Source: Leptospiraceae bacterium
GTDB lineage: Bacteria; Spirochaetota; Leptospiria; Leptospirales; Leptonemataceae
Direction: 5' to 3'
Assembly (NCBI GenBank): GCA_026005135.1
Contig: BPKM01000001.1
Span: 124,001-188,000, forward strand
Length of the DNA stretch: 64,000 nt
Made by a program: the position numbers and the translations under genes. Numbering within the stretch: position 1 is the first letter of the stretch; every line of letters starts with the position of its first letter. The notes beneath the pieces are model-generated. The model did no database searches, had not been told where the DNA came from, and saw only the letters and a list, made by a program, of their open reading frames with translations. Below are positions 27,747 to 36,663 of this stretch, in pieces.

Positions 27747-28313
27747 ATGAAATTAATTATAGGTCTTGGCAACCCTGGTGAAAGATATCAAAATCGTAGA
27801 TCCAATATCGGATTTAAAATTTTAGATATCATTGCTAATAATAATAATATTGATATTAGAACAAAAAAGAAAAAATCCCTAATTGGTAGAGGCTCAATGG
27901 ATGGAGAAGAGATTGTTTTATTAAAACCACAAACCTATGCAAATTTGGCTGGAGAAGCAGCCTTATATATAGCTTCTTTTTTACGTGTTAAACCAAATGA
28001 TATTATTGTTATAATGGATGATGTTACATTGCCACTTGGTAAAATTGTAGTAGATATAAGTAAAAATGATCATGGACATCCTGGTATATCTAATTTAGCA
28101 CAATCTTTAAAATCCTGGGATTTTGTAAAAGTTCGAGTAGGTATAGCAAATAAAAAAACACCAACAATGAGTAGAGAAGAATTTGTTGATCAGGAATTTG
28201 AACCACAGGAAAGTTTTAGATTAATTAATATTATTAATGATGCAGAAGCAGCCATTAGAGAAATAGCTCATGCAAAAGATATAAAAGAAGTAATGGAAAA
28301 ATTCAGTGAATAA
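27747..28313 (+). CDS. pth: Peptidyl-tRNA hydrolase family protein with altered active site
   Basis: Overall a 188-residue Pth: GLGNPGERYQ, LLKPQTYANLAGEA, DDVTLPLGKI, GHPGISNLAQSL and FVKVRVGI. Pth recycles peptidyl-tRNA. However, the catalytic His of the normal TRHN motif is Ser here (NRRSNIGF), and the Asn of GHNG is Pro (GHPG). TYMN is TYAN, although its Asn remains. It is in the usual rplY-pth context, so it is the orthologue by position, but it may be inactive, use another residue, or have changed role. No frameshift is evident. Confidence 0.85.
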   Translation: MKLIIGLGNPGERYQNRRSNIGFKILDIIANNNNIDIRTKKKKSLIGRGSMDGEEIVLLKPQTYANLAGEAALYIASFLRVKPNDIIVIMDDVTLPLGKIVVDISKNDHGHPGISNLAQSLKSWDFVKVRVGIANKKTPTMSREEFVDQEFEPQESFRLINIINDAEAAIREIAHAKDIKEVMEKFSE

Positions 28314-28374
28314 CTTGACTTTATTTTGTTTTGTTTTTAATTAAAATTAAATTTATATTAAGAGGTAGGTATCA

Positions 28375-30387
28375 ATGAATAGGGGTTTAAGACTGATATT
28401 TTTTTTATTAGGGTTTATTGTTATAATTTATTTATTTCAGAATGCGAATCAAATGAATTCATTTGAAGCGCCAGAACAGTTAACCTTTTCTGAATTTCGT
28501 AAAATGGTGATTAATAGTCCAGATGCTAAAGGAAAGATTTTTACAAAAAACATAGAATTAAAAGGATTTATTAATGAAAATCCATTTATTTTAAAAATTA
28601 CACCTACCAGAATAGAAGGGAGATATGCAGGTAAAAATATAGCGGACTTAGAAAAAGAAAATGATATTAATAAATTAAGAGCTAAAACGATTCCTTTTTA
28701 TGTAGAAGTATTACCAGATGTAATTAATGAAGATTTAATTCGTTTATTAGAAAAAAATAATATCATTTATAAATTCGAAAATCCTCAGAAAGGCGGATTT
28801 ATAAGTACAATCTTAGGTATATTACCTTATGTTTTTATTATACTACTCTTATGGTTTTTTATGTTTCGCCAAATACAGAGTACTGGCAATAGAGCCTTAG
28901 CATTTGGAAAAAGTAAAGCAAAATTGCATGCAGAAGGTAAAACGAAAGTAACGTTTAATGATGTTGCTGGATGTGATGAAGCGAAAGAAGAATTAAAAGA
29001 AGTAGTAGATTTTTTAAAAGATCCTAAGAAATTTCAAAATATTGGTGCAAGAATACCCAAAGGTGTATTATTAGTTGGTCCTCCGGGAACTGGAAAAACA
29101 TTGCTTGCAAAAGCTGTGGCTGGAGAAGCTGGTGTTCCATTTTTTTCGATATCTGGATCTGATTTTGTAGAGATGTTTGTTGGTGTTGGTGCATCTCGCG
29201 TTAGGGATTTATTTGATCAGGCTAAAAAGAATGCTCCCTGTATTATTTTTATTGATGAGATTGATGCTGTAGGAAGATTAAGAGGTGCTGGTTTAGGTGG
29301 TGGACATGATGAAAGAGAACAAACATTAAACCAGCTATTAGTAGAAATGGATGGTTTCGAAGAAAATGAAGGTATAATAGTTATTGCAGCAACCAATAGA
29401 CCCGATATATTAGATCCAGCTTTATTACGACCAGGAAGATTTGATAGACAAGTGGTTGTAAGTGCTCCTGATGTAAAGGGAAGAGAAGAAATATTAAAAA
29501 TTCACGCAAGAAAAGTTCCATTAGCTTCTGATGTATCCTTAGCTCAAATTGCAAGAGGAACACCTGGTTTTACTGGGGCTGATCTTGCAAATCTTATTAA
29601 TGAAGCAGCATTACTTGCAGCAAGAAAAAATAAAAAACGCGTTACACAAGAAGAACTTGAAGAAGCAAAAGATAAAGTACTAATGGGACCAGAAAGACGA
29701 AGTTTCTTAATTACAGAACAGGAAAAAGAAGTCATAGCTTATCATGAAGGAGGTCATGCTCTTATTGGTTCATTATTACCTTATTCTGAGCCAGTACATA
29801 AAGTTACCATTATTCCAAGAGGAAGAGCACTTGGTTTAACTCAACAATTACCAGAAGGGGATAAACATATTCATCCTAAAAAATACTGGTTGGATAGAAT
29901 TTGTGTTCTTATGGGAGGATATTTAGCAGAAGAATTAATTTTTGAAGATACATCAACAGGTGCTGCAAATGATATTCAGGTTGCAACCAATATCGCTCGA
30001 AAAATGGTATGTGAGTGGGGAATGTCTGAGAAATTAGGAACTGTTTCTTATATTAGTGAAGATCATAATGTTTTTTTAGCAAAAGATTTAAGTCATCCAA
30101 AAACGTTTAGTGAACAAACAGCTGCTTTAATTGATGCAGAAGTAAAGCGTATTATTGATGAACAATTAGAAAGAGGAAGAGAATTATTAAAGCAAAATAG
30201 AGATAAGTTAGAAAAAATAGCTAAAGCTCTATTAGAAAAAGAAACCATTACAGGAGAAGAATTAAATAAAATTGTAAGAGGAGAAAGTATATCTTCCGAA
30301 TACGAAGTCGCAATTAATCCAAAAAATCAAGAACAAAGAAAGCCAGATATTCCAGGAGATGAAATTCAAACTATCCCCGCAAATTAA
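28375..30387 (+). CDS. ftsH: ATP-dependent zinc metalloprotease FtsH
   Basis: A 670-residue membrane AAA protease that degrades membrane and short-lived cytoplasmic proteins. Two membrane segments (residues about 5-22 and 140-163) flank a periplasmic domain. The AAA domain has Walker A GPPGTGKT, Walker [12 protein letters not shown], the pore loop [10 protein letters not shown] and the SRH with arginine fingers ([14 protein letters not shown]). The zinc protease motif is HEGGH with the distal Asp in [13 protein letters not shown]. Upstream AGAGGT is the ribosome-binding site. The stop lies inside a hairpin that masks the next gene's ribosome-binding site. Confidence 0.96.
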   Translation: MNRGLRLIFFLLGFIVIIYLFQNANQMNSFEAPEQLTFSEFRKMVINSPDAKGKIFTKNIELKGFINENPFILKITPTRIEGRYAGKNIADLEKENDINKLRAKTIPFYVEVLPDVINEDLIRLLEKNNIIYKFENPQKGGFISTILGILPYVFIILLLWFFMFRQIQSTGNRALAFGKSKAKLHAEGKTKVTFNDVAGCDEAKEELKEVVDFLKDPKKFQNIGARIPKGVLLVGPPGTGKTLLAKAVAGEAGVPFFSISGSDFVEMFVGVGASRVRDLFDQAKKNAPCIIFIDEIDAVGRLRGAGLGGGHDEREQTLNQLLVEMDGFEENEGIIVIAATNRPDILDPALLRPGRFDRQVVVSAPDVKGREEILKIHARKVPLASDVSLAQIARGTPGFTGADLANLINEAALLAARKNKKRVTQEELEEAKDKVLMGPERRSFLITEQEKEVIAYHEGGHALIGSLLPYSEPVHKVTIIPRGRALGLTQQLPEGDKHIHPKKYWLDRICVLMGGYLAEELIFEDTSTGAANDIQVATNIARKMVCEWGMSEKLGTVSYISEDHNVFLAKDLSHPKTFSEQTAALIDAEVKRIIDEQLERGRELLKQNRDKLEKIAKALLEKETITGEELNKIVRGESISSEYEVAINPKNQEQRKPDIPGDEIQTIPAN

Positions 30388-30398
30388 AGAGCGGGGAT
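30373..30398 (+). promoter_or_regulatory. Hairpin across the ftsH stop that sequesters the next gene's ribosome-binding site
   Basis: ATCCCCGC (30373-30380) pairs with GCGGGGAT (30391-30398) across a 10-base loop holding the ftsH stop codon. The 3' arm contains the GGGG ribosome-binding site for ATG 30402, followed by TTTT. A ribosome terminating on ftsH would open the stem, coupling translation; in its absence it could act as a weak terminator. Confidence 0.55.
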
Positions 30399-30401
30399 TT
30401 T

Positions 30402-32006
30402 ATGAATGATTACCCCAAAAATACATTAGAATTAGATAATTTACTTCGAAAATTATTACAAGATCCTTTTCTTTATATTTTTGATTTTAATTCAGAAAAA
30501 AATATTTCTACAACTGTTTCATCAACTCCGTTGGTACAAACAACAGAAGAAGATATTTCGGAAATTTTATATTCAGAAGAAAAAAGAATATTAAGTCAAT
30601 TTTTAAGACCAATTGAGATTCTATTAAGACCACATATTACTATTTCTCAGGAAATTTTAAATCGATTATATCAAGCTCAAAAAGATCCTAAAATAAAAGA
30701 TATTATAGAACAATATGGTTCAGATTTAATTGAAAAACTCGAAAACGTAAGAAAATTTTATAGGATTTTTATAGAATCCAATACCAATACTGCATTAGAA
30801 ATAGAAGCCAGTAAGTTGGTAAAACGATTTTTTGGCGAAAACTATAAAGAAAATCATAAAAACTTTATCAAGATGAAACGCTATATAGAACGATTAAAAT
30901 CTTTTTATGAACAGGTATCAAAATTATGGAAAGATATTGAAGGATTAATTGATACATTTCTATATATAAACGAAACAAAGCATATAGTAGAAATTTTAAA
31001 ACAAAAATTAGCAGATATTTCCTTATTAAATCATCAAACAGATATTTTTTTAAAGTTTTTAATAAAACAATTAAATATATCTGAATTTCAATATAATCCC
31101 TCAAATTTTACTTATACAGCAAATATAACCTATAATGATAATATAGATTATACATTAGAAGGATTATATGAATCATTAAAAATCCTATCGCAACCGCAGA
31201 TAATTACAGAAAAAAAAGAATCAATTTCATTTCAGAAAGCAACAGAAACAATTATAATAGAATCAGAATTAAAAAAGTTTTATCGAAATGTAATTTTTAC
31301 AAAGATTATAGGAAGTAAAGATTGGAATAGAACAAAAGATTATTATTTAGAATTAAATAGAGAAGATTATCAAAAGGATTTAGATAAATTTTATCAATCC
31401 GTTCATGTAATTTATGATCAAAAAACATTCGAAGAATCATTTCAAGTTTTTGCAAGCCGTAGAACTCCGTTAAATAAAGATCAATTAGACGAAATATTTC
31501 AATATTATTTAAATATGTTACAGGATATTTTTAATGAAAACTATCATGCTATTATACATAAGGATTTTGCTGGAATAGAAAAACCAACAATTTTCTTTTA
31601 TCATATTGGTGCTAATACATTTTATAATATTATTGTCGAAGATTTACGAGATAAAAGGTTAGGGGAAATAATGTATAATCAAAATCAAGTTCTAATACGA
31701 GAATTTCCTTATAATATTATTAAAAAACTTCTGATTGATTGGTGGAATGATTTGACTTCTTTACTGGATATAGAAGATGTAGATTCTTACTGGATTTATT
31801 CTATTCATCAAGAAATAGTATTAAATGAATATTTAAAGGATTTTGAATTTATACAAAAAGAAATTAAAAAAAATCAAATTTCTATGTATCAATTTGATGA
31901 ATGGTTTAGGCAACATTACAAAGAACTTATTGGCATTCGAAAATTTTATATATATAAACGCTTTTATCCTACATTATTAGTTGATTTAAAAACAAAAGCT
32001 CAATAA
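30402..32006 (+). CDS. Hypothetical protein co-transcribed with ftsH
   Basis: A 534-residue soluble, largely helical and charged protein with no signal peptide, no membrane segment and no motif I recognise. The N-terminus (PKNTLELDNLLRKLLQDPFL) and C-terminus (DEWFRQHYKELIGIRKFY) are helix-rich. It begins 14 bases after the ftsH stop and is probably translationally coupled by the hairpin at 30373-30398, which suggests a role connected to FtsH or the cell envelope (inference). Coding status is certain; function unknown. Confidence 0.75.
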   Translation: MNDYPKNTLELDNLLRKLLQDPFLYIFDFNSEKNISTTVSSTPLVQTTEEDISEILYSEEKRILSQFLRPIEILLRPHITISQEILNRLYQAQKDPKIKDIIEQYGSDLIEKLENVRKFYRIFIESNTNTALEIEASKLVKRFFGENYKENHKNFIKMKRYIERLKSFYEQVSKLWKDIEGLIDTFLYINETKHIVEILKQKLADISLLNHQTDIFLKFLIKQLNISEFQYNPSNFTYTANITYNDNIDYTLEGLYESLKILSQPQIITEKKESISFQKATETIIIESELKKFYRNVIFTKIIGSKDWNRTKDYYLELNREDYQKDLDKFYQSVHVIYDQKTFEESFQVFASRRTPLNKDQLDEIFQYYLNMLQDIFNENYHAIIHKDFAGIEKPTIFFYHIGANTFYNIIVEDLRDKRLGEIMYNQNQVLIREFPYNIIKKLLIDWWNDLTSLLDIEDVDSYWIYSIHQEIVLNEYLKDFEFIQKEIKKNQISMYQFDEWFRQHYKELIGIRKFYIYKRFYPTLLVDLKTKAQ

Positions 32007-32018
32007 AAAAACAAAATA

Positions 32019-32048
32019 TTGACATAAAAATCAATTCTTTTTTATTGT
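32019..32048 (+). promoter_or_regulatory. Promoter of the acyl-CoA dehydrogenase gene (leaderless type)
   Basis: TTGACA (32019-32024), then an 18-base spacer starting TAAAAATCAATT, then TATTGT (32043-32048), then AGTT and the ATG at 32053. The same TTGACATAAAAATCAATT string occurs in the promoter at 35590. It also contains the inverted repeat ATTGA-N8-TCAAT, a possible operator. Confidence 0.55.
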
Positions 32049-32052
32049 AGTT

Positions 32053-33216
32053 ATGAAGGAAATAAAACGATTAAAACGATTATTACCATTTACAAAAGAA
32101 CATGAAGAATTCCGGGATTTAGTAAGGGATTTTGTAGCAAACGAAATCGTTCCTTATCATGACCAATGGGAAAAAGATAAAATTGTTCCAAGAGAATTAT
32201 GGGAAAAAGCTGGAAGTATGGGATTATTATGTCCTAATTTTCCAACAGAATATGGTGGTTCTGGAACAGACTTTTTATATAATGTTATTGTAATTGAAGA
32301 ATTGGCAAGAGTAGGTGCATCAGGAGTTTTTTTTAGTTTGCATGGTGATGTAATTGCTCCCTATATTTTACATTATGGTAATGAAGAACAAAAAAAACGT
32401 TGGCTACCTGATATTATAGCTGGGAAAAAAATCTTAGCAATTGGTATGACTGAACCTGATGCTGGTTCTGATTTAGCTGGTATTAAAACAACTGCAGTAG
32501 ATAAAGGTGATTATTATCTTGTAAACGGATCTAAAACATTTATATCTAATGGTTATTTAGCAGATTTAGTCGTAACTGTAGCTAAAACAAATCCAGAAAA
32601 AGGAATCAATGGGATTTCTTTACTTGTTATAGAAAGAGGAATGGAAGGATTCGAAAGAGGAAGAAAATTAGAAAAAATTGGATTACATGCACAGGATACT
32701 GCTGAATTATTTTTTAACGATGTTAAAGTTCCCAAAGAAAATTTATTAGGAAAAGAAGGTTATGGATTTAGATATTTGATGAGTGAATTAGCAACAGAGC
32801 GTCTTGCATTAGCTATTTCTAATATGAGGAGTGCCGAAGCTGTTTTAGATATGACAGTAGAATATGTAAAAACGCGTAAAGCATTTGGTAAACCAGTGGG
32901 AAAATTTCAGAATACACAATTTAAATTAGCAGAAATGTTTACTGAACAATGTGCAGCGCGTGCCTTTTTAGATCAGGTGATTATGGAATATATGCAGGGA
33001 AAAAAAGTTACTGTGGAAGCATCTCAATGTAAATTATTATGTTCTGAATTATTAAAAAGACATGTAGATGAATGTTTACAATTCTTTGGTGGTTATGGTT
33101 ATATGATGGAATATCCTATTGCAAAAGCCTATATAGATGCAAGAGTTCAAACCATTTATGCTGGAACATCAGAAATAATGAAGGAAATTATTGCAGGCAA
33201 AGGATTAGGATTATAA
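32053..33216 (+). CDS. Acyl-CoA dehydrogenase
   Basis: A 387-residue FAD enzyme that introduces the alpha,beta double bond in acyl-CoA. Family motifs: FPTEYGGSGTDFLYNVI, GMTEPDAGSDLAGIKT, GSKTFISNGYLADL, QNTQFKLAEM, FFGGYGYMMEYPIAKAY, and catalytic Glu in YAGTSEIMKEIIAGKGLGL. It has its own promoter and is followed by a clear terminator, so it is a single-gene transcript. With the crotonase at 10.2 kb it fits fatty-acid-based metabolism typical of Leptospira. Confidence 0.94.
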   Translation: MKEIKRLKRLLPFTKEHEEFRDLVRDFVANEIVPYHDQWEKDKIVPRELWEKAGSMGLLCPNFPTEYGGSGTDFLYNVIVIEELARVGASGVFFSLHGDVIAPYILHYGNEEQKKRWLPDIIAGKKILAIGMTEPDAGSDLAGIKTTAVDKGDYYLVNGSKTFISNGYLADLVVTVAKTNPEKGINGISLLVIERGMEGFERGRKLEKIGLHAQDTAELFFNDVKVPKENLLGKEGYGFRYLMSELATERLALAISNMRSAEAVLDMTVEYVKTRKAFGKPVGKFQNTQFKLAEMFTEQCAARAFLDQVIMEYMQGKKVTVEASQCKLLCSELLKRHVDECLQFFGGYGYMMEYPIAKAYIDARVQTIYAGTSEIMKEIIAGKGLGL

Positions 33217-33222
33217 TATAGG

Positions 33223-33250
33223 ACGCCCTAAGGGGCGTTTTTATTTTTTT
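33223..33250 (+). terminator. Rho-independent terminator after the acyl-CoA dehydrogenase gene
   Basis: ACGCCC (33223-33228), TAAG loop, GGGCGT (33233-33238), followed by a T-rich run (TTTTTATTTTTTT). This is the clearest intrinsic terminator in the window. Confidence 0.88.
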
Positions 33251-33383
33251 ATGATAATAATACATTTTTTCTATTAGTTGTCTTTTTATTATTCCTACGA
33301 TATTCTCTGATATTAAATATGTACTGTTCTAATACAATAAATAATTATAAATTTTTTTAATCGGTTAATCTTTACTAATTTAT

Positions 33384-34187
33384 CTAACTATATTTTTGCA
33401 TTAATTTTTCTATTTGTTCAGGTTTTAAATTTTGTTTGATTAAAAATTCTTTAATGGTTTCGGGAGATTGCTTTACTTTACCCTGTAAAATTAATAAAGG
33501 TAAATTCCAATCCCATTTTTCGTATTCATTCCATAAGGAAGAATGCTTTGCTTTCTGATAATATTCCCAGTCATTATAAATTTGTTCATAAAATTTTTTA
33601 AAAATCAAATACAATATATTTTTAAATTGTTCACCAGCTGGAATATCTGTTTCTATTAATAAAGCTATTTCGTATTGATTAAACATAATTAAATTTTTTA
33701 AATTATACAAGGATTTATCTATAATTTTATCTATATTTGAAAGAGACTCATTAGTCTGACCTTTAAAATATTTTTCTTCTAAATCTATATTAAATTTTTC
33801 TTTTATAAGATAGGTTTCTAATAGATAAAAAATATTTTGATGATTTTTGTTATTCCAATAATATTCTAAACCTTTTTTTTGAAGTTCTATGTCTTTTTCT
33901 AATTGTAAAGAATCTTTTTTTAAACCAAATTTACCAATAATAAAACCTACAATTAAAGGGATTTCTTTATTGATTAATAGTTTTTTAATTTCTGGGATTA
34001 AATAATGTAGAAAAATACGATTTTGAATATAATCAAATTCATAGTAATATTTATCAGAAATTTCTTCTATGGTCCAGCCATTAATATGATAACTATAAAA
34101 TAACTCTGCTTCGTCTAATGGATGTAAACTACTACCTATAATAGGTAAAAATTCTTTAATTATTTCGTCTTCCTTATTATAAGACAT
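33384..34187 (-). CDS. Hypothetical protein with an N-terminal sigma-region-4-like HTH
   Basis: The 267-residue protein starts with LDEAELFYSYHINGWTIEEI, continued by SDKYYYEFDYIQNRI, which looks like a sigma-70 region-4 type helix-turn-helix. The rest is helical and charged, ending with SPETIKEFLIKQNLKPEQIE. No transmembrane segment is seen. I do not recognise the family. The divergent spacer to tRNA-Ile (34188-34460) holds nothing I can identify. Confidence 0.6.
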   Translation of the reverse strand: MSYNKEDEIIKEFLPIIGSSLHPLDEAELFYSYHINGWTIEEISDKYYYEFDYIQNRIFLHYLIPEIKKLLINKEIPLIVGFIIGKFGLKKDSLQLEKDIELQKKGLEYYWNNKNHQNIFYLLETYLIKEKFNIDLEEKYFKGQTNESLSNIDKIIDKSLYNLKNLIMFNQYEIALLIETDIPAGEQFKNILYLIFKKFYEQIYNDWEYYQKAKHSSLWNEYEKWDWNLPLLILQGKVKQSPETIKEFLIKQNLKPEQIEKLMQKYS

Positions 34188-34460
34188 TTTAATTCTCCTT
34201 CTTTTGATTTATTTCTATTTTAAGTTTTTTATATTCTTTTTCAACATTATTTTTTAAATAATTTATATATAAAAATTGATGAGTGTGAATAGAAATAGAA
34301 TGCCTAATTTATAATATTTATACTATATCTATTATTATCTATTTATTTATAAAATATTTATAAAAAAGCATTTTCGAATTATAATAGCGAAATATTTTAG
34401 AATCATTTTAACTGAAATAAAGGCTAGATTAAGACTATCAATAATAGAATTAATTAATAC

Positions 34461-34537
34461 TGGTGGGCCAGGGAAGACTCGAACTTCCGACCCCTTCCTT
34501 ATCAGAGAAGTGCTCTAACCGACTGAGCTACTGGCCC
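34461..34537 (-). tRNA. tRNA-Ile (anticodon GAT)
   Basis: On the minus strand GGGCCAG starts at 34537 and pairs with CTGGCCC near the 3' end, followed by A and encoded CCA (34463-34461). The anticodon loop CTGATAA in the CTTCT/GGAAG stem gives GAT. D-arm GCTC/GAGC and T-arm GGAAG-TTCGAGT-CTTCC are intact. It stands alone, not in an rRNA operon. Confidence 0.96.
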
Positions 34538-34705
34538 TTCTAATTTACAAAAAAAATTAATCCTTCGTTCAGTCAATCCAAAATTGTTTTTAGATACTAA
34601 AAAAATTGAGTAATTCTTTGAAAATAAAAACAAGAAAAATCAAACAATTAGGTATAACATTTATAAAGAAATTGCGTTATATAAAATATAAAAAAAAACA
34701 ACATT

Positions 34706-35569
34706 ATGGAAAATAAAAAAAATAATAAAATTTTAGATGGTAAAGCATTATCTCAGAAAATTCGAGAAGAATTAAAAAAAAGAGTAGAAAGTTTAAAAAA
34801 TAATTATAATAAAACTCCTACTTTAGCAACAATTCTTGTAGGGAATGAGCCTGCATCTGCAACTTATGTAAATATGAAGGTAAAATCCTGTCATAACATA
34901 GGAATGAATTCTATTCGTATTGACCTTCCAGAAACAACCACAACAGAAGAGTTATTAAATGAAATTTATAAATTAAATAATAATAATGAAGTAGATGGAA
35001 TTTTATTACAACATCCTGTTCCAAAGCAAATTGATGAAAGAAAATGTTTCGATGCAATTGATATTGAAAAAGATGTAGATGGTGTTACAACTCTTGGTTT
35101 CGGTAAAATAAGTTTTGGTCTTGATGCATATCCTTCTTGTACACCTGCTGGAATTATTCGTTTATTAGATGAATATAATTTAAAGCTGGAAGGTAAAAAT
35201 GCTGTTGTGATTGGTCGTTCTCCTATTCTTGGAAAGCCATTATCCATGTTACTTTTGCAACGTAATGCTACAGTTACAATTTGTCATTCTAAAACTCAAA
35301 ATTTACCGGATATAGTAAGAACAGCAGATTTTGTATTTGCTTGTTGTGGTATTCCTAAATTTGTTAAAGGTGATTGGTTAAAAGAAGGATGTGTTCTTGT
35401 TGATGCTGGATATAATCCTGGTAATATTGGTGATGCAGATTTTGAAAGTTGTTTTCCTAAGTGTTCTTACATAACACCAGTACCAGGTGGAGTTGGTCCA
35501 ATGACTATTGCTATGCTTCTTTCTCATACTGTGGAATCAGCAGAAAAAAAGGTAAAACATAAAGTATAG
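34706..35569 (+). CDS. folD: Bifunctional methylenetetrahydrofolate dehydrogenase/cyclohydrolase
   Basis: FolD interconverts 5,10-methylene-, methenyl- and 10-formyl-tetrahydrofolate using NADP. Motifs: ILVGNEPASATYVNMKVKSC with the catalytic Tyr and Lys, LLQHPVPKQID, PSCTPAGIIRLL, VVIGRSPILGKPLSMLLL and PVPGGVGPMTIAMLLSHT. The 287-residue length is standard. Confidence 0.95.
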   Translation: MENKKNNKILDGKALSQKIREELKKRVESLKNNYNKTPTLATILVGNEPASATYVNMKVKSCHNIGMNSIRIDLPETTTTEELLNEIYKLNNNNEVDGILLQHPVPKQIDERKCFDAIDIEKDVDGVTTLGFGKISFGLDAYPSCTPAGIIRLLDEYNLKLEGKNAVVIGRSPILGKPLSMLLLQRNATVTICHSKTQNLPDIVRTADFVFACCGIPKFVKGDWLKEGCVLVDAGYNPGNIGDADFESCFPKCSYITPVPGGVGPMTIAMLLSHTVESAEKKVKHKV

Positions 35570-35589
35570 TATAAAAATAAAAGTTTCAA

Positions 35590-35620
35590 TTGACATAAAA
35601 ATCAATTTTTACTTTATTGT
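35590..35620 (+). promoter_or_regulatory. Promoter of the AAA-VWA operon (leaderless type)
   Basis: TTGACA (35590-35595), a 19-base spacer starting TAAAAATCAATT, then TATTGT (35615-35620) with the ATG at 35626, 5 bases after the -10. It is nearly identical to the promoter at 32019, suggesting shared control through the ATTGA-N8-TCAAT inverted repeat. Confidence 0.55.
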
Positions 35621-35625
35621 ATTTT

Positions 35626-36663
35626 ATGAATAAAGAATATATTACCATAGAAGATTTCAAATTAGAAAAAAAAGAATCAAACGGTGAATGGATACCAGAA
35701 CAACATCTTGTTTTAACACCCACAACTAAGAAAAATTTAAGAAAAATCCTTCCAGCTATACAGAAAAATCAAAATATATTATTAGTTGGTGATGCTGGAA
35801 CAGGTAAAAATGCAATTATATATTTTATTAATTATTTAAGGAATCAACCTACATATCGCTTTAGTTTTAATGAAGATCTATTGCCAGAAGATTTGATTGG
35901 TTCATATAGATTAGATCCAATATCCAAAACATTTGTTTGGCAGGATGGTCTTTTAACACAGGCAATGAAAAAGGGAATTACATTTGTAGCTGATGAGATT
36001 AATTTAGCTAATGTTGATGTTTTAAAACGATTTCAATCTGTATTTATGAGAAAAGAATTAGAACTTTTAGAAGGAGATGGTTCTATTATTAAAGCAGAAA
36101 AAGGTTTTCAATTAATTGCAACACAAAATCCTGTAGAAGGTTTCGAAGGAAGAAAACCACTTCCAAGAGAAATACAGAAATATTTTGTGACAGTCTGGAT
36201 TGATCCTTATCCCAAAGAAGAAATTGTACAAATTTTAAAATCTCTTTATCCTATTATTCCCGATGTAGTAATCCAATTGGTAGTTGATATACAACAGGAA
36301 TTAGAACAATGGGTGATTGAGAAAAAAGTTGGAGCAAGAGATTATGAGCGATATCACTTTAATATTCGTAATCTAAAAAGAATTTTTCAGCGTTTAGTTA
36401 ATGACGAAAATCCACAAAATTTATTCTGGGAGATTTATGATATTTTTGTAAGACCATTTCGTAATGAAGAAGATCAAGCAAAATTATTGGAATTGATTCA
36501 TAGACATTTTAAAAATAAAGGTTTAAATTCCTTAGAAAAAGACTTAAAAAATAAATCGATTTCGATAGCAGTAAATAAGGAATTAAAAGAAATTAACATA
36601 GGAAGAAATTATATATCTTTAAAACATATAACACGACGAAAAAGATATGGAGTCATTTGTTAA
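35626..36663 (+). CDS. MoxR/midasin-like AAA ATPase
   Basis: A 345-residue AAA protein of the dynein-related (AAA_5, MoxR/NorQ/CbbQ/midasin) type. ATP site: Walker A VGDAGTGKN, where the usual Ser/Thr after Lys is Asn, and Walker B FVADEINLANVDVLKRF. The ring insert (PEDLIGSYRLDP, then FVWQDGLLTQAMKKG) and sensor QLIATQNPVEGFEGRKPLP are typical. I prefer ATG 35626 to TTG 35617. It overlaps the next gene by 17 bases, which supplies a second, dead AAA domain and a VWA-like domain. Probably a chaperone-like remodeller of an unknown target. Confidence 0.8.
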   Translation: MNKEYITIEDFKLEKKESNGEWIPEQHLVLTPTTKKNLRKILPAIQKNQNILLVGDAGTGKNAIIYFINYLRNQPTYRFSFNEDLLPEDLIGSYRLDPISKTFVWQDGLLTQAMKKGITFVADEINLANVDVLKRFQSVFMRKELELLEGDGSIIKAEKGFQLIATQNPVEGFEGRKPLPREIQKYFVTVWIDPYPKEEIVQILKSLYPIIPDVVIQLVVDIQQELEQWVIEKKVGARDYERYHFNIRNLKRIFQRLVNDENPQNLFWEIYDIFVRPFRNEEDQAKLLELIHRHFKNKGLNSLEKDLKNKSISIAVNKELKEINIGRNYISLKHITRRKRYGVIC

